In this document: in pieces, positions 1 through 11,900 of the stretch
Numbering within the stretch: the first letter of the stretch is position 1
Layout of the letters: each line of letters begins with the position of its first letter
NCBI GenBank assembly: GCA_019843655.1
Contig: JACDQD010000004.1
Coordinates: 32,623,872 to 32,687,871 of the forward strand
DNA length: 64,000 nucleotides
Source of the DNA: Lethocerus indicus
Taxonomy: Eukaryota; Arthropoda; Insecta; Hemiptera; Belostomatidae
Reading direction: 5' to 3'
Made by a program: the position numbers and the translations under genes
The notes under the pieces: generated by a model
The model's input: only the letters and a program-made list of their open reading frames with translations
Told to the model about the DNA's origin: nothing
The model's database searches: none

Positions 1-61
1 GCTCAACAACAACAACGAAGAGATGAACAGGCGCAACAAGCTGAACCAGAAGAAACAGCAG
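1..61 (+). CDS. Frl: Frl exon: end of FH2 region
   Basis: The open frame starts at base 2 and runs 20 codons to a CAG|GTAGGA donor after base 61 (phase 0). The residues are Asn/Lys/Arg/Gln-rich and helical, as at the end of the formin FH2 post domain. The exon start lies outside the window. Confidence 0.8.
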
Positions 62-1895
62 GTAGGAGAAGCGCCTAGTAGCGACTATGAAAAATGGCGC
101 CAGATACATTGCATGATTATTGCACGCGCCGGTAAAGTGAAATATTCCTCGTGTAACCCTTGCAAGCACACTATTGCATAGCAAGTAGTGAGAGTATGCT
201 GAAAGTAATAAATTCCGTACTGTAAACAGTATTCAATACTAGATTAAGTTTTAGATTATATTGTATATTGCGCGGGATGAATATCCGATATGAAATTTGT
301 GATTGTTCTCTTAGTCTATTCTGTGATTCAGTACAAGTAGCACTGAAAGGAAAAATCAGCGTTATTTGTGAACTTTTATTCTAGTAATAATAATTGTGTT
401 CAGAAATTGTTAAATTATTTTCAACAGGGTAGTTAGATATTTTACAATAGTTAATCATTTTGCATTTAAGTAGACACTTTTGTTTTATTTTTTAAATTTA
501 CTTTGTTGAAATCGAGTGTCTACATGTATCTGTTTATTTCAGCTAACGCTGTTTCTTGTAGATAATATTTTATCTAAACATCGTTCGTTAATAATTAGTT
601 TTTGTATTTTGCTCTTGTATATTATTAAATTATAGGCTCATGTTTATATTCACTTGTTTGTAAGGCTGTGCACACTCGATAATAGACGTTATTTTTAGCT
701 GTTACTAACAACATATTTTCTAGTACTATTCAGAATGCGCTGATTTCATAGCTTGCTGTATAGATTTTCATCTGACTGTGATTGCTTATTACAATTGGTG
801 ATGGTATTGTAGAAAATAAACTACTTTTTCATTTGTGCTTGTTTATGCTTTTGCTTGCTTTGCTGATTTCCTGCACCCCCCATCTATGTCCCAAAGGAGA
901 CAATCACGGATGAAAATGTCGAAAGTGTCGAGACCTCGATAATCACCGAAGTCCAGGTATTATTTTTCTGCTCGCAACATTTCATCCTTCTCTAGCTATC
1001 CTAATTTTATAATCATAAATTTAATCACTTCTTTTTGCCACCTGTAAGATCTCATATCCAATTATTAATATTAATTGCCCGCTACATACATTTCTCAATT
1101 TACTTGAATGAGAGAAAATACTTGAAAAAAAATTATTCGAATTTAATTACACAAATTAACGCAGATTATAATTTTCAGTGGTTAAGATTCAAACTGAGTT
1201 AAAAACAACAGAGATTTATAGGAATATAATCATTTTCTCTCTTTGTGATAAAACAAAAGTGTAATTTTTCCTTAGGACAATGCTATCTTGAAAAGTAGTT
1301 TAGCCTTATGCATGAGAATGCACTGAAATTTATTTTGCTGTCATTTTTTTTCAACAATTGCACATATTTAATTTTGAATGAAAATGTATTTTTTTTGACA
1401 ATGCTCTGGTTATGTTTGAATACATTGACTACATAGTCTGTAGATACAGATTATTCGCATAATAATCATCAAGAGTTGTTGTAACGAGTGTGATCGTTTT
1501 TTGTAGAAATTACTGCATCCTCTGGCATTGACGATTACCCCGTAAATTATGAGCCATTGGTGCCCTCTTCTGTCGTCGTTGTTGTTGTTTTTCCCCTCCC
1601 CCCCTTTAACAGTTTGTTTTTAAGTTAGCGTGTCGTTTTGTCTAACCTAGTGTTTTGCAAGTAACTCACATTTCCTTATCAGGAGGCAGTTATTAATGAA
1701 CTGAAGAACAAGACTAAATTGGTACAGGAGAAGAAGCTCCTGCAGCAGGACGAGGTGTACAACGGCGCGCTGGAGGACATTCTGCTCGGGCTCAGAAACG
1801 AGCCTTACAGACGCGCAGACGCCGTCAGAAGAAGTCAGAGGAGGCGGATCGACAGCAACAGACTATCGAGAACGATGGAGGAATTGGAATTTTGA
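1..1895 (+). CDS. Frl: Formin-like protein of the FMNL/Frl subfamily, 3' end (partial)
   Basis: This is the C-terminal end of an actin-nucleating formin that continues left of the window. Three exons are visible: 1..61, 897..956 and 1683..1895, all joined in phase 0. The first reads as the end of the FH2 region ([12 protein letters not shown]). The last begins [10 protein letters not shown] and contains [20 protein letters not shown] followed by RRSQRRR, then ends EELEF-stop. The acidic-hydrophobic LEDILLGL segment followed by a basic patch is the diaphanous autoregulatory domain (DAD), which in this family binds the N-terminal inhibitory domain and holds the formin inactive until Rho-family GTPase binding releases it. 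The wording [10 protein letters not shown] is close to what I recall of the vertebrate FMNL1 DAD. Assignment to FMNL/Frl rather than DAAM or Dia rests on that resemblance. The protein would act in the cytoplasm at the membrane cortex. Confidence 0.85.
62..896 (+). other. Frl intron
   Basis: AT-rich intron between the FH2-end exon and the candidate cassette exon. It opens GTAGGA and closes with a pyrimidine-containing tract and AAAG. I see no coding segment or recognisable repeat inside it. Confidence 0.6.
897..956 (+). CDS. Frl: Frl candidate cassette exon (20 codons)
   Basis: A 60-nt exon with acceptor AAAG| and donor CAG|GTATTA. It is in phase 0 at both ends and encodes [20 protein letters not shown], an acidic Ser/Thr-rich stretch. 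Because the length is a multiple of three and both neighbours are phase 0, skipping it keeps the frame. It would insert 20 residues between FH2 and DAD. The acceptor lacks a strong pyrimidine tract, which fits optional use. There is no stop in frame. Not proven without transcripts. Confidence 0.55.
957..1682 (+). other. Frl intron
   Basis: AT-rich intron ending in TTATCAG before the last coding exon. It has T-rich and Py-rich tracts near 1560-1620. I see no coding segment in it. Confidence 0.6.
1683..1895 (+). CDS. Frl: Frl last coding exon with DAD
   Basis: Seventy codons plus a TGA stop at 1893-1895, following the acceptor ATCAG|. A Lys/Gln-rich helix (about residues 1-24 of the exon) leads into the DAD core LEDILLGL and the basic cluster [10 protein letters not shown], then a short tail. 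GC content and codon order are clearly coding compared with the AT-rich flanks. Confidence 0.85.
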   Translation, partial: EAVINELKNKTKLVQEKKLLQQDEVYNGALEDILLGLRNEPYRRADAVRRSQRRRIDSNRLSRTMEELEF

Positions 1896-1930
1896 TAACA
1901 GAGTCAATGTTGTGTTTTGACAATCTCTAT

Positions 1931-1995
1931 GTAAGTTCATTTCATACTGACGATTTATTTTAATGCCCTAAACACTTTGGGATATATTATTTCAG
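1931..1995 (+). other. Possible 65-nt intron in the Frl 3' UTR
   Basis: GTAAGT donor at 1931, a CTGAC branch-like site near 1948, and a TTATTTCAG acceptor ending at 1995. All three are good, and the size fits a short insect intron. Splicing would lie downstream of the stop codon, so it may be optional. Confidence 0.3.
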
Positions 1996-2705
1996 GTTTC
2001 ATCTGTCTTGTCCAAGGTGTGTCACAATTTGCAGTATTTCAAAATCATTAAACCTGATAGATTTCTCAATTTTGTCAACTCATTTATCCTTCTGGATCAA
2101 GCTAGGAATACTTCAGACAGGTTTCCCTTTAAAATTCATGCGTTGGATTTACCGTTACGAGTCCAAAGATCCATTTTTCACATGCTTATGTTTACTATCG
2201 GCCTTCCAAAAATCTCATCCATCCCCCATTTTCTGTTTGCTTGATTCGCTTGCGTTGCCCTGCAATTGGCTGGCAGTTTCATCCGCGGTATCGTCAATAA
2301 AACAATCCGTTGCAATAACAACAATCCGCGACGAATTGGTTTTCAAGGGTAAACCATCGTCCTCCATCCGATGACTGTTAACCTTGTCCGTTTGGAGGAC
2401 CAAGTTGTAGAAGAATTCTAGGTCAAGTTACTGGAAACAATGTTTTATATTGGATAACCCTATGACAATTGGGTGCCTTTGGAGTTTGGAGTTGGAACCT
2501 TACAGCTGGTTCCAGCTAATAGAGTCTCATGTTAGTTAAAATAGATAAACAGTTGTTATTAGCTGAAATGAAAATGTGTATGGTCAGTCATTGACTGATT
2601 AAATACTCTTTCTAAAAAGGCAAAGTTATAGTTGCACAGTGTCTTTGTATAACCTTGATATTACATTTGTCCCACTCTTCGTGGATTTTTCTTCTTTTCA
2701 AATTT

Positions 2706-2711
2706 AATAAA
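2706..2711 (+). terminator. Candidate polyadenylation signal for Frl (proximal)
   Basis: AATAAA about 0.8 kb after the stop codon. It is one of several, and which one is used cannot be told from sequence. Confidence 0.25.
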
Positions 2712-4321
2712 TACTTAGGAAGTTTAGAATATTTATAATAAACAATTACTTTACTTTTCATTTAAAGTGCTTAATTTGGTCGTCATTTAATTTGGAATTA
2801 TTCCAAAGTTTTAATAATGAAGCGTGACATAAAAACAAATATTCATTTATCATAAAATGTAGGTAAATCATTATGATTAACAGTAGATGTCACATGTAAG
2901 CCTTATATGCGGGAAACCCATGAAATACCTGCTGCATGAATATAATATTAGCCTTATAAAAAAAATTAGATAATAAATTCCAGTCATTTGTGAGTAGATT
3001 AAAACTTATATGGTTATCTGTGTACTGGTCAGGAGGACATTTCATATGTTATTCTTTATCAAATTTCAATTTTCATAATTTAATACTGTAGATAAATGAA
3101 TGACAAGCGTATGCTTACATACATATTAGCCTTATGGTAAATAAATTAATTATAATCATTTATGTAATCTTATTTCCAGGGACCAATTAATTTGAGTGAT
3201 TTTCAACATGACATCATATAGAATTTCAACAATATTCACTGTTTATGCTGTTGAGGGGGTAAATAGTAAAATTTTGTATAAAAAGAATATAAAATAAAAA
3301 TAAACATTAAGACTGCATTTTTCATCAGAATTTAACGATATTTTTGTACTTTTCTAGATTGGATTTTGACGTGTAAAATTTTGTATATTAATATTAAGGT
3401 GCAGTAATTAATTTACTCGGCTTCCTGGAAAGAAAATATTCTTATTCGCATAGTATTAGTCATATAATGATCTATACCAGTGTTTTTAAAAGTTTATTAA
3501 TCATTTTTACCCACTGAACTTTAGTTTGGTTCCTTCATAAGAAAGTAATATAATAGTAAATTATAAACGGCAATGCATTGAATGTTATATCTTTAGAAAT
3601 ATTATTGTTTCAATAGTCTAATTTTAATGTATATGTAAGTGCCTACATTGTGATTTTTGTTTTAATGAACAACCGCATTGCATAAATATCGAATCTATTA
3701 ATTTTCTGATTTTATCTTGTATCAAATAAAATGTAGTCATCTAATTAATTTAGTCTAATTTTAAATATTTGGTCTGTTTAAATTAAAAGTATATAAAGCT
3801 TAAATTGTGTATTATATGCGAGTACATTCCAACTTGAAAAGTTTGAAATGTAGCTTATGGATTGTGTTGTCAATTATTTCACAGGGAATGACATGTTAAC
3901 CAAATGTAAAGATTTGTGTATAGAGTCAGTGTATATAAGAATTATTGTAAATATACATTCCTCCTGGTTTAAAATTATAGAGTTTCAAAAATCTTTTATG
4001 AAAATTTTTTATGATAATACACTCACTGCTGGGTAACTGTTTGCTAGGTAAAAATCAAACAATAATGTGCAGTTGATTTTTGTTTTGATCTCATTAGCAG
4101 ACACTGTGCAGTCAAGTCGTGAAAAAAAGTTTAACGGTTTTAGTGTAAAATATGTAAATTATTGTTTAATATTGTATTCTATTTATGTTGTCATTCAGTT
4201 TCATGAAACTTAATATTTGTTGTACGTGTACAGTCACATTGTTAATTAAGCAATATAACAGATGTCTAGTTACGCTTTAAAGCTATTTTGAAAGTATGAG
4301 ATACCAGGTGCTTACATTATT

Positions 4322-4327
4322 AATAAA
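4322..4327 (+). terminator. Candidate polyadenylation signal for Frl (distal)
   Basis: AATAAA followed by a T/G-rich stretch (4335-4352), the usual layout of a cleavage site with its downstream element. Confidence 0.3.
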
Positions 4328-4440
4328 CTATTTATCTGATTTTTTGTTATTCTTTAACCCTTATCTACTGGCTAAATAAATTTATTTATTTAAGTGTCCT
4401 GTCCATAAATTACTTTCTCTACTACTTTTAAAAGGGTGTC

Positions 4441-5711
4441 ACAATGTATGTTATATATATATATATATAAGATTGAAACAAGTGAATTTTGTTATAAAAA
4501 AAAATAAACACAAAAGTGTCGATAAGTATATGTATATTTTATCAATTAAACTTTAATTCAAATTCAAAAAGTTATTTACGTCTAAGGAAATGTATACACG
4601 ACAATACTAGTAATACATATTTACAACTTATTTTTACAACGCTTAAGAATAGTTAATTAATTGTAGTATCTATGCAACATAATTTTTGGTACATTAAGAA
4701 TTCGTGTCAGTTATTTTACACAGTCAATACAATACGCTATACAATAAATTTAAGGTTTTTTTTTTATACAAGGTTAATTTAAATGTGACAGTGCCATTCT
4801 AACTTGCATAATTTATGTAGACACTATGTAGTTTTACGTACAGCCGACAAAATGTTAGGTGTGGAAATTTTTTAAACGGTGATTATACGCAAAGGTTAGT
4901 GTGTAGAGAATTTTATTGTTTAAATTGTTGGATTCGGGGTATAAAATGGAAATTAGTCAGCAGCCGTCGACAACATAGATACTGAATTCAGTTTCGGAAA
5001 TATGTACAAAACTATTTTTCCAGAAGATAGGGGTTGGTTGGGGGGGAGAATATACGGAGTACCCATCGGTGGACGTAGCGTTATAGTGCGCTGTTTTATC
5101 GTACACTTGTGCCCATTACTCTCTCAGCGTTCGTACAAAATTTAAATTATATTCTCCAATCTATAGGGTACTCTAAATAATTTACAAAGTGGCTGCCGGT
5201 CGTATATTTTACGACCTAAAGGGTTGTCCTAATACCGAATTTTTTTGGTCACATACATTCGACAACAGATCCTTATCGCGCTCAACTACTCCGATATGTT
5301 TTACTATTATTATTTACACAAAAACCGTTCGGAAACGCACATCCTCCGGCCCTTCCCAAACAAACGGGTGAATAGGAATTGACACGAAACGTTTATTGCA
5401 TTTTAATGTTATAGTTTCTCTTGATCCCCCAAATTTGCACCAGCTGTTTTTTTTATACGATTTTAATTAGTAAAAGCGATTATTGAAAATAAACTATTCT
5501 CGAGTTACAAAAGAGGTGGGAGGAAAGGCGTAGACAGTTTTCCGGGAGGCTAGAGATTCGGGGAGAATACTTAGAAGGTAGGGTCGTTAGAATAGATTTA
5601 CAGTACAGGGGGGGGGGTGTAGACGTTTAAATACCCGTGTGGAAAAGAGAGTTTTTCATTTTTCTTTCTTTCGGGTTTTTCTTTTCACCGAGTGATTTCG
5701 ACGCCGCCTCC
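4441..5711 (-). other. Probable 3' UTR of the FN3 membrane-protein gene
   Basis: Downstream of the - strand stop at 5712. It is AT-rich with a short (TA)n at 4452-4469, G-runs at 5039-5046 and 5609-5617, and no conserved frame. Its end could meet or overlap the 3' UTR of Frl coming from the left. Confidence 0.4.
5392..5397 (-). terminator. Candidate polyadenylation signal (FN3 gene)
   Basis: AATAAA on the - strand, about 315 nt after the stop codon. Further signals exist nearer 4.4 kb, so the 3' end remains open. Confidence 0.3.
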
Positions 5712-5987
5712 TCACAAGTGCTGTTCGACGACCGGCTTTTCGGTGGCGGCGGAGACTGAGAGTATCGGCACTTCGGCCGGCCTCCTCGTGTAGTCGGACA
5801 TTGGCAGGTTGTCGGCGCTCTTCGCCTTGCGGACGACGCTCAGGGTCGGGTCGAAGAGGGGCTCGTGCTCTTCGCTCCTGTGGTGGCTCGCTATGTAGAT
5901 GGCCGAATTGATGCGCGATCTCGAAGGGCGCCCGAACGGCCGGCCCGGCCAAATGTCGAGCTCGTCGCCGCAACGGTGTATGAAACG
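5712..5987 (-). CDS. FN3 gene exon 6: C-terminal cytoplasmic tail
   Basis: Acceptor GATTGCAG| then CGT TTC ATA CAC, open for 91 codons to TGA at 5712-5714. It encodes the tail from residue 220, including RSRINSAIYIASHH and KSADNLP, and ends VVEQHL. The GC-rich coding stretch stands out sharply from the AT-rich surroundings. The overlapping - strand frame 5656..6012 is its shadow. Confidence 0.7.
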   Translation of the reverse strand, partial: RFIHRCGDELDIWPGRPFGRPSRSRINSAIYIASHHRSEEHEPLFDPTLSVVRKAKSADNLPMSDYTRRPAEVPILSVSAATEKPVVEQHL

Positions 5988-8900
5988 CTGCAATCAGTTT
6001 ACAGCCGGCCATTAGACGGGACCCAATTACAGTACAATTACAGCGGCCAATTACAGAATCCTAACCGGAGATTTCAACGAACCGAACATGCCGTTACCAC
6101 GCATCGCAAACAACAAACTAGAGATACAACACTTAATATTAAATCACCCGTAACAATAGATCTCTGAAACAAAAAAAAAAACACAATTATAACTCAATAC
6201 TAATAATAATAACGCTAATACCTTCAAGTTTTCACCCACAACCTTTGACTCGCTATCGCTTCCAAAACTTTGTTACATCACAGAAACGCTACAGTTTTAT
6301 TTTTTTACAGTATAAATTTTATACGAATAACCAATTTTAACACACCCCTTTGCACTCGTATATCGCCTAACAATAATATATAATAAGCGTTCATCTTTTG
6401 CGCTCTCTCCGCTGAGGAGATATTTACAGGAAATAAATATATAAATTTCGAATTCCTTAACTTTTTTCCGCGTCCGTTTTTTTTTTTTACATAATTTTTT
6501 TTTTTTATATAATTCTTAAAAATAAAAGTTGTTCCAATGCGTACAGTACAGGGATATTTTTTATTTTCCCCGGCCACACCTCAATGGAGCGTAATAAAAA
6601 ATTCGCCATCAATATACGAGTGCGAAGGGTTAAATTTATTTTTCTTTTTTAGAAAAGATTATTTACTCTTTCTTAAATATACATAGAGATAAAAAATCTA
6701 AATTCGTAATCGGAATATTCAATTTTTTTTTTTTTGTTGTTAATCCTCGGTTGTATAAGATATATTTTTTTCACAAATAACAAATAATAATTCGATTTTT
6801 CTTTGTTGTACAATCAATGTATCGTAGAGAAATTGATTTTTTTCGTATAAATTGTAGATATAAATTGACGAATATTTCTGAAATATTAAATGACTTCTTG
6901 TTTTGTCGCCGCCAGTTTACAACTTGAGGTAAGACTGGCAGTGGTAAAAATTTTTCTAGTCTTATTTCAATTATAACGCGGAAAACTTTTCTTCTCAAAA
7001 CTGTAATTGGACGGTGTATTTTCAAAGAAATGTTCGATATTTCTGTGTCCTGAAGAATTGAAACGATGACCAGAAGCAGAAGAATCTTCCAGAGTGAAGA
7101 AGGAAGAAAATCATCACTTGGAACGGTGAGTGACCAAAAACAGAAGTCAAATAATATTTCAAATTAACAATTTATATTTTTCTGGGTGTCGGGATCCATC
7201 TCAATAATTGGAACTCTTAAAACCACCCTCGTATATCTACCTCGATAAAACATTTACCTAAGTGATTATACAATTTATAAAAATGTTAATATACTGTGTC
7301 GATCGATTAACAGCGATATATTAAATTAACAATTTGTTTGTCGTATACATTTAAATCAAATGTACTGATTTATGATCAGTAGTAGAACACAATATTACAA
7401 TATATTAATGATTAATTTTCTGCGCATAATTACACTGATTCTGAAAACTGTTATCACAGATGATCTTTTACGATCTATTAATGTTATTTTATTCGGCATA
7501 ATTTTCGCCAGAAATCGATCAATTTTTCGACACTTCAACAGTAATCGTAACATTGTTAAAATTCAATCACTAAATTATACAATTAGTCATTCTACTCTAC
7601 GTTCCTTTGTGCCTTCAAAAAAAAATTCACAAGTTTATAATTATTGACTAGAAGCATGCTTGTAACTGACGGTTGGTTGATAGTGACAATTTTCATTTGT
7701 GGCTGAAAATTGAATTAGAAAATTGTAGGTGAAATATAAACGTGGTCTTTGTGTACGACGAGGAGTCGCAGAAATTAATAGAAACGGTATTATTATTTCT
7801 ATCGATACTGGCATTAATGCGTGAAACCCAGATCAGCTCTACAATTGCAGTGAAATAGATAGTTTCAGATGGAATTTATCATTTACATTCTAAGAACATT
7901 GGTTGAAGAAATACATTAATTTATAGAAATGAAACATGTTCTAATTTATGGAATACAAAGTTTATGGCGAGCTAATGAAACCGGTGTAAAAATTTCAGTA
8001 CTGAAATTGCTGTTCTGGGCTAAATAGTTAATAGGCAAGTACCGAGTGGATTTTTTTTTTTATCCAAGTCAGTTTCAAAACAGTTCTTTCTTTGAGAGAG
8101 TAATGAAAGGAAATCTCTCATACATACAGAATGAACACAAAGTTACATTTAGAGTCTAATGAAATAGTGTAGAACTCAATTCAGTTTTTGTTCATACTTC
8201 TTAAGTGATATTTTATGCATTGATTGCATTTGCGAGTCTGCTGAGTTGAAACAAGATTTACACTGTTATAAAAAATATATTTGATTATAAAGTCTGGCAA
8301 CTGTTAAACATTTTTGGTACTCAACTGAACCATTTTGAACGCATGTTCTGTTCCTGTACTACATTTCTCTTTCGTACACACATACATACACATACGTACG
8401 TACATACATAAATAGACTGAAAATAAATTTAAAAGATCAGAAAGTACTAAGTAGTCAAAAGTTGTATGCGTCTTACAGTAATGAAGCTATGTTAGAGTTC
8501 TCACACGAGAATTGAAATGAAATTTTTTATCTAACATCTAAATAGAAAAGAGAACTAACTACAGGATATTTATTTTTAAATTTTTATAATTTCTCATCCA
8601 GATTATGCATAGGTTGTTAACTAATAGACATGCAGATTTATCAATACGATTATCGTTATATGTTGGGAATAGTAATTCCGCTCATTTGCATAATAAGATT
8701 GTCATTCAAAGATATTTCTAAAGAAAAAAAAGAGTATCATTCGCTCAAATATACTGTAGTCTTGTTAAAACTCTAATACCAAAATTATTGTAAACGACAG
8801 GTGCACAAAATACATTTCTGGAATATTATTAAGAAAAATTTCTATTTCAACTCAATGCTTAGCTAATAGGCGATGCAAGAAAATTTAGGCATATGTCTGC

Positions 8901-11900
8901 GTTGCCCAACATTGTTAGTAATTAATTTCACAATTCTTTCATTATATTTCTATAACGAATACTGAGATAATTGTTTGCTTTTTTTAAAGAGAAAGGTGAA
9001 ATAGTGACAAACACTACGTATGTCTTGCAAAAGCTGCACAAGTGCTACAAACTGCATACTTCTACCTAAAGCTAATCTAAATAAGTACTGCTCAGTTGTA
9101 CTCGATTTTACTGTCACCTCTTTTTATTTATTTGGAATACTTATAAATTTTATTTAAAAAAATTTTTGATCTCAATTCGACGGGAAATTTTGTTCTAAAA
9201 TCGATATTATTAATTACAAAAATATCAAGGAATTTCTGGACACTGCATTGAACTGAATTTGTCAAATGCAAAAATGTATATAGAATAAACTGAAAAATTC
9301 TTTAAATTTGAGATGTAGGCTATCCACATTTTAAATGCAGTTTTCAAATCCTTAGATATTTTTATTATTTCTAAGCGGAATTATATTTTGAAAATTTCCA
9401 TTAATGAATCTTTTGCAATATTCAAAGACTGGGCCTTCTTTGACGCGCACTTGAAATTTCATTCTGATCGGGGCGGGTTTTGTTTTAGTTTTTTTCTTTT
9501 AGAGTACAATATAAGCAGACTGTGCTAAATTGACTAAAATTGCTATTTTGTGGCCGCTAATCGTCCCCCATCTTGTCAAGCTCGAAGCTCAAGGATAAGC
9601 ACTCACGCTACACTTGAGCAGTCCCCCGACACTCGGTTTGTGTTCAGAACCGTTTCTGAATGAAGTAAGTGTTCCCTTGTAAGTTGAGTGCCGTACAGTT
9701 CTAATAACGATTCATATATGTTCACATATAAATGCATATATAAAATAAAAAAAAAACTATGTAATTGTCATAACTATTACGGTCAACGTGTGATTAAAGG
9801 GAATTTTTAAAGGTTCTGATTTTTAAATTATTCTAACTCAATATAAAGTATTCAACTCACCCATTATTGTTTATAGTGAAAAACTAGAAATGGTAAATTT
9901 CAGTAAATAAAAGCATCGAGCAGTGAAAAGCATTTAAGTCAGACTACTACTATAATCCTTTCAATTTATTATATCATTTTTATTTTAAATCGGGTTTTTG
10001 ATCAATTTATTAATCGTTAAAAAAATATTTAACATTCATGCAAATTTCACTGACTTTAAAAGGTACTATATAATGATCTCGCAGCTTGTATAAAACCTGC
10101 CTTTTAAAAAAATACTGATAAACCAGGCATATATACATATTAGAATTTCCAAATGGATGGAAAAAAAATGACCACTAGACATGCTTCTACTTTTAAAATT
10201 GAATGAGACAAGCTTGCTAGCGAATGACCCGTGTCTTTTGCCAGGTCAAAATCGACTATGAGAACTAGAATTTCGGCATCCATTAAACTATTTCTATTTG
10301 TCGTCAGGCGACAGAATTCTTCTTCCGGATTTGAAAGAAACTTTTCACTTTGACTCGGGGAACTGTATTGTGCCGGACCAATTGACAGATTTCTTTGGGT
10401 GAATTTTCTAAAATTTACCGGCTTCAATCGTCACCGGCTGACGGTAGGGTCGCCCGTGTCTGAGGAGCTCTGTCGGCGGGGGCGGGGGCGGGGGATTATT
10501 TGGAAACTCTCTACCCTGAGAGAGTTCTCTACCCTTCCAGCCCCCGCCGAAGGAAGTTCTTCCGACGACGGTATCCTACCGCAGTCTGGCGATGAGGGGT
10601 CCGTTGCGCGTGTTTAAAATTTATTTGGGTTCGGAGGAATCAGGCGAACCTAGTCCAAAGGGGGTGGGTCAAATTGTGGCGAACGGTCTCCTAAATTGAG
10701 CCCAAATAATATCGTTAAGTGCTGGAGACATATTTTATATCGCTTGAAATAAGAAAAATAAATTCAGTCAGAGTCTTTAATGCGTGTCCGACCTGTCGTA
10801 GGAGACTGCCCAAAGGTAGGACGTTGAACGCTTCCCGATGGGGGAGGGTTTTCAGTTTTTTTTTTTTTTACGAATCAACTTCTATCGACTCTTTCTAGAA
10901 GATTGTTGTTGTTGTTGTTTTTCTGAAGACTGTTTTGTGCAAGACATTGTTGTGTGGGCTTACGGAGAGAGAGAGAGAGAGCGAGAGCGAGGGGGAGAGA
11001 GAGTCTTATGCGTCGGCGCGGTGTAGCAAGGCGAAGCGACAGTTGCATTCCCGACTGTGGTGCGATGGCGCCGACTGCTGTGGCGGCCGAACGAACTTGA
11101 AACAACGTTCCAGTATGCAACACGGCCCCGTCTACACAGACACCAACAACCAACAAAATATCTGATATGTCGCCATCACAACAATCCTCCAATTATATAG
11201 ACCAATAATATAGACACATCGTCGACACAACTTCACTCTTTTTTGTGTATAAGTAAAAAAATTTGCATTTATCAACCTACCCCAAACCCCTCTGCCGTAG
11301 GTCTGCCTGTTAGGTTTCGCCTAGATTTTTGTTATAAATATTTTTTTTTTTTTTACAATCAACTATATGCCAGTTATAGGTACGATTGCAGTTTGATTAG
11401 TTTCACTCGATAAAGACGCCATCCAGTGATGGTACTTTTGACCTGGATTTGGATGTGAGAGAGGCGGTCATTATGGATTGTTCGGTTGGAAACATACCCT
11501 TGGGGGATGGGGGCATTAAGTATGGTACTAAGGACTTTCAACTGGAATGTTTGGATGCGAGCGATGTTGGATATCTTGGCGGAACCCCATACTTCTATTC
11601 CGTATGTCCGTGTCGGTTTTAGTACAGTTTTATATATTGTCAGTTTGTTGACTATTGTCAGATTTGACAGTCCTATTATAAATGGTAAGAATTTATTAGA
11701 TTCTGTGCGTTAGATTACCGGAGAGTTTTTTTTAAACATTTAGGTCGCGTGGCAACATCCTTTTCTGGCGTCTGTAGGGGAACATTTGGAATGCCGGAGG
11801 ACAGGATTAGGATTACGGTTGATTATTTCCATTAATAGTTTTGACTGTAAGGTTTGGATTTTGTGGATATTTGTCGGTTAGGCCGAACCCCACAGTTCGA

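Larger units (their letters stand above)
1896..4440 (+). other. Frl 3' UTR and convergent intergenic DNA
   Basis: Very AT-rich, with almost no CpG and no coding open frame. Several AATAAA signals on the + strand (2706, 4322 and others) make a 3' UTR of 0.8 to 2.4 kb possible. TGTATATA and TGTAAATA motifs near 3929-3952 resemble Pumilio-type sites, but such motifs are frequent by chance here. Confidence 0.45.

Noticed and set aside
5656..6012. 118-codon - strand and 100-codon + strand frames
   Set aside because: Shadows of FN3 exon 6, which is fixed by phase and acceptor.
7040..7070. CTGAAGAATTGAAACGATG as a hammerhead core
   Set aside because: Only three bases separate the two core halves, too few for helix II.
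7100..7135. Possible + strand exon ending AACG|GTGAGT
   Set aside because: A good donor, but no open frame of useful length or acceptor in front of it.
10140..10617. - strand 95-codon and + strand 72-codon frames in the GC-rich patch
   Set aside because: No domain, and no acceptor/donor pair in a phase fitting the FN3 gene.
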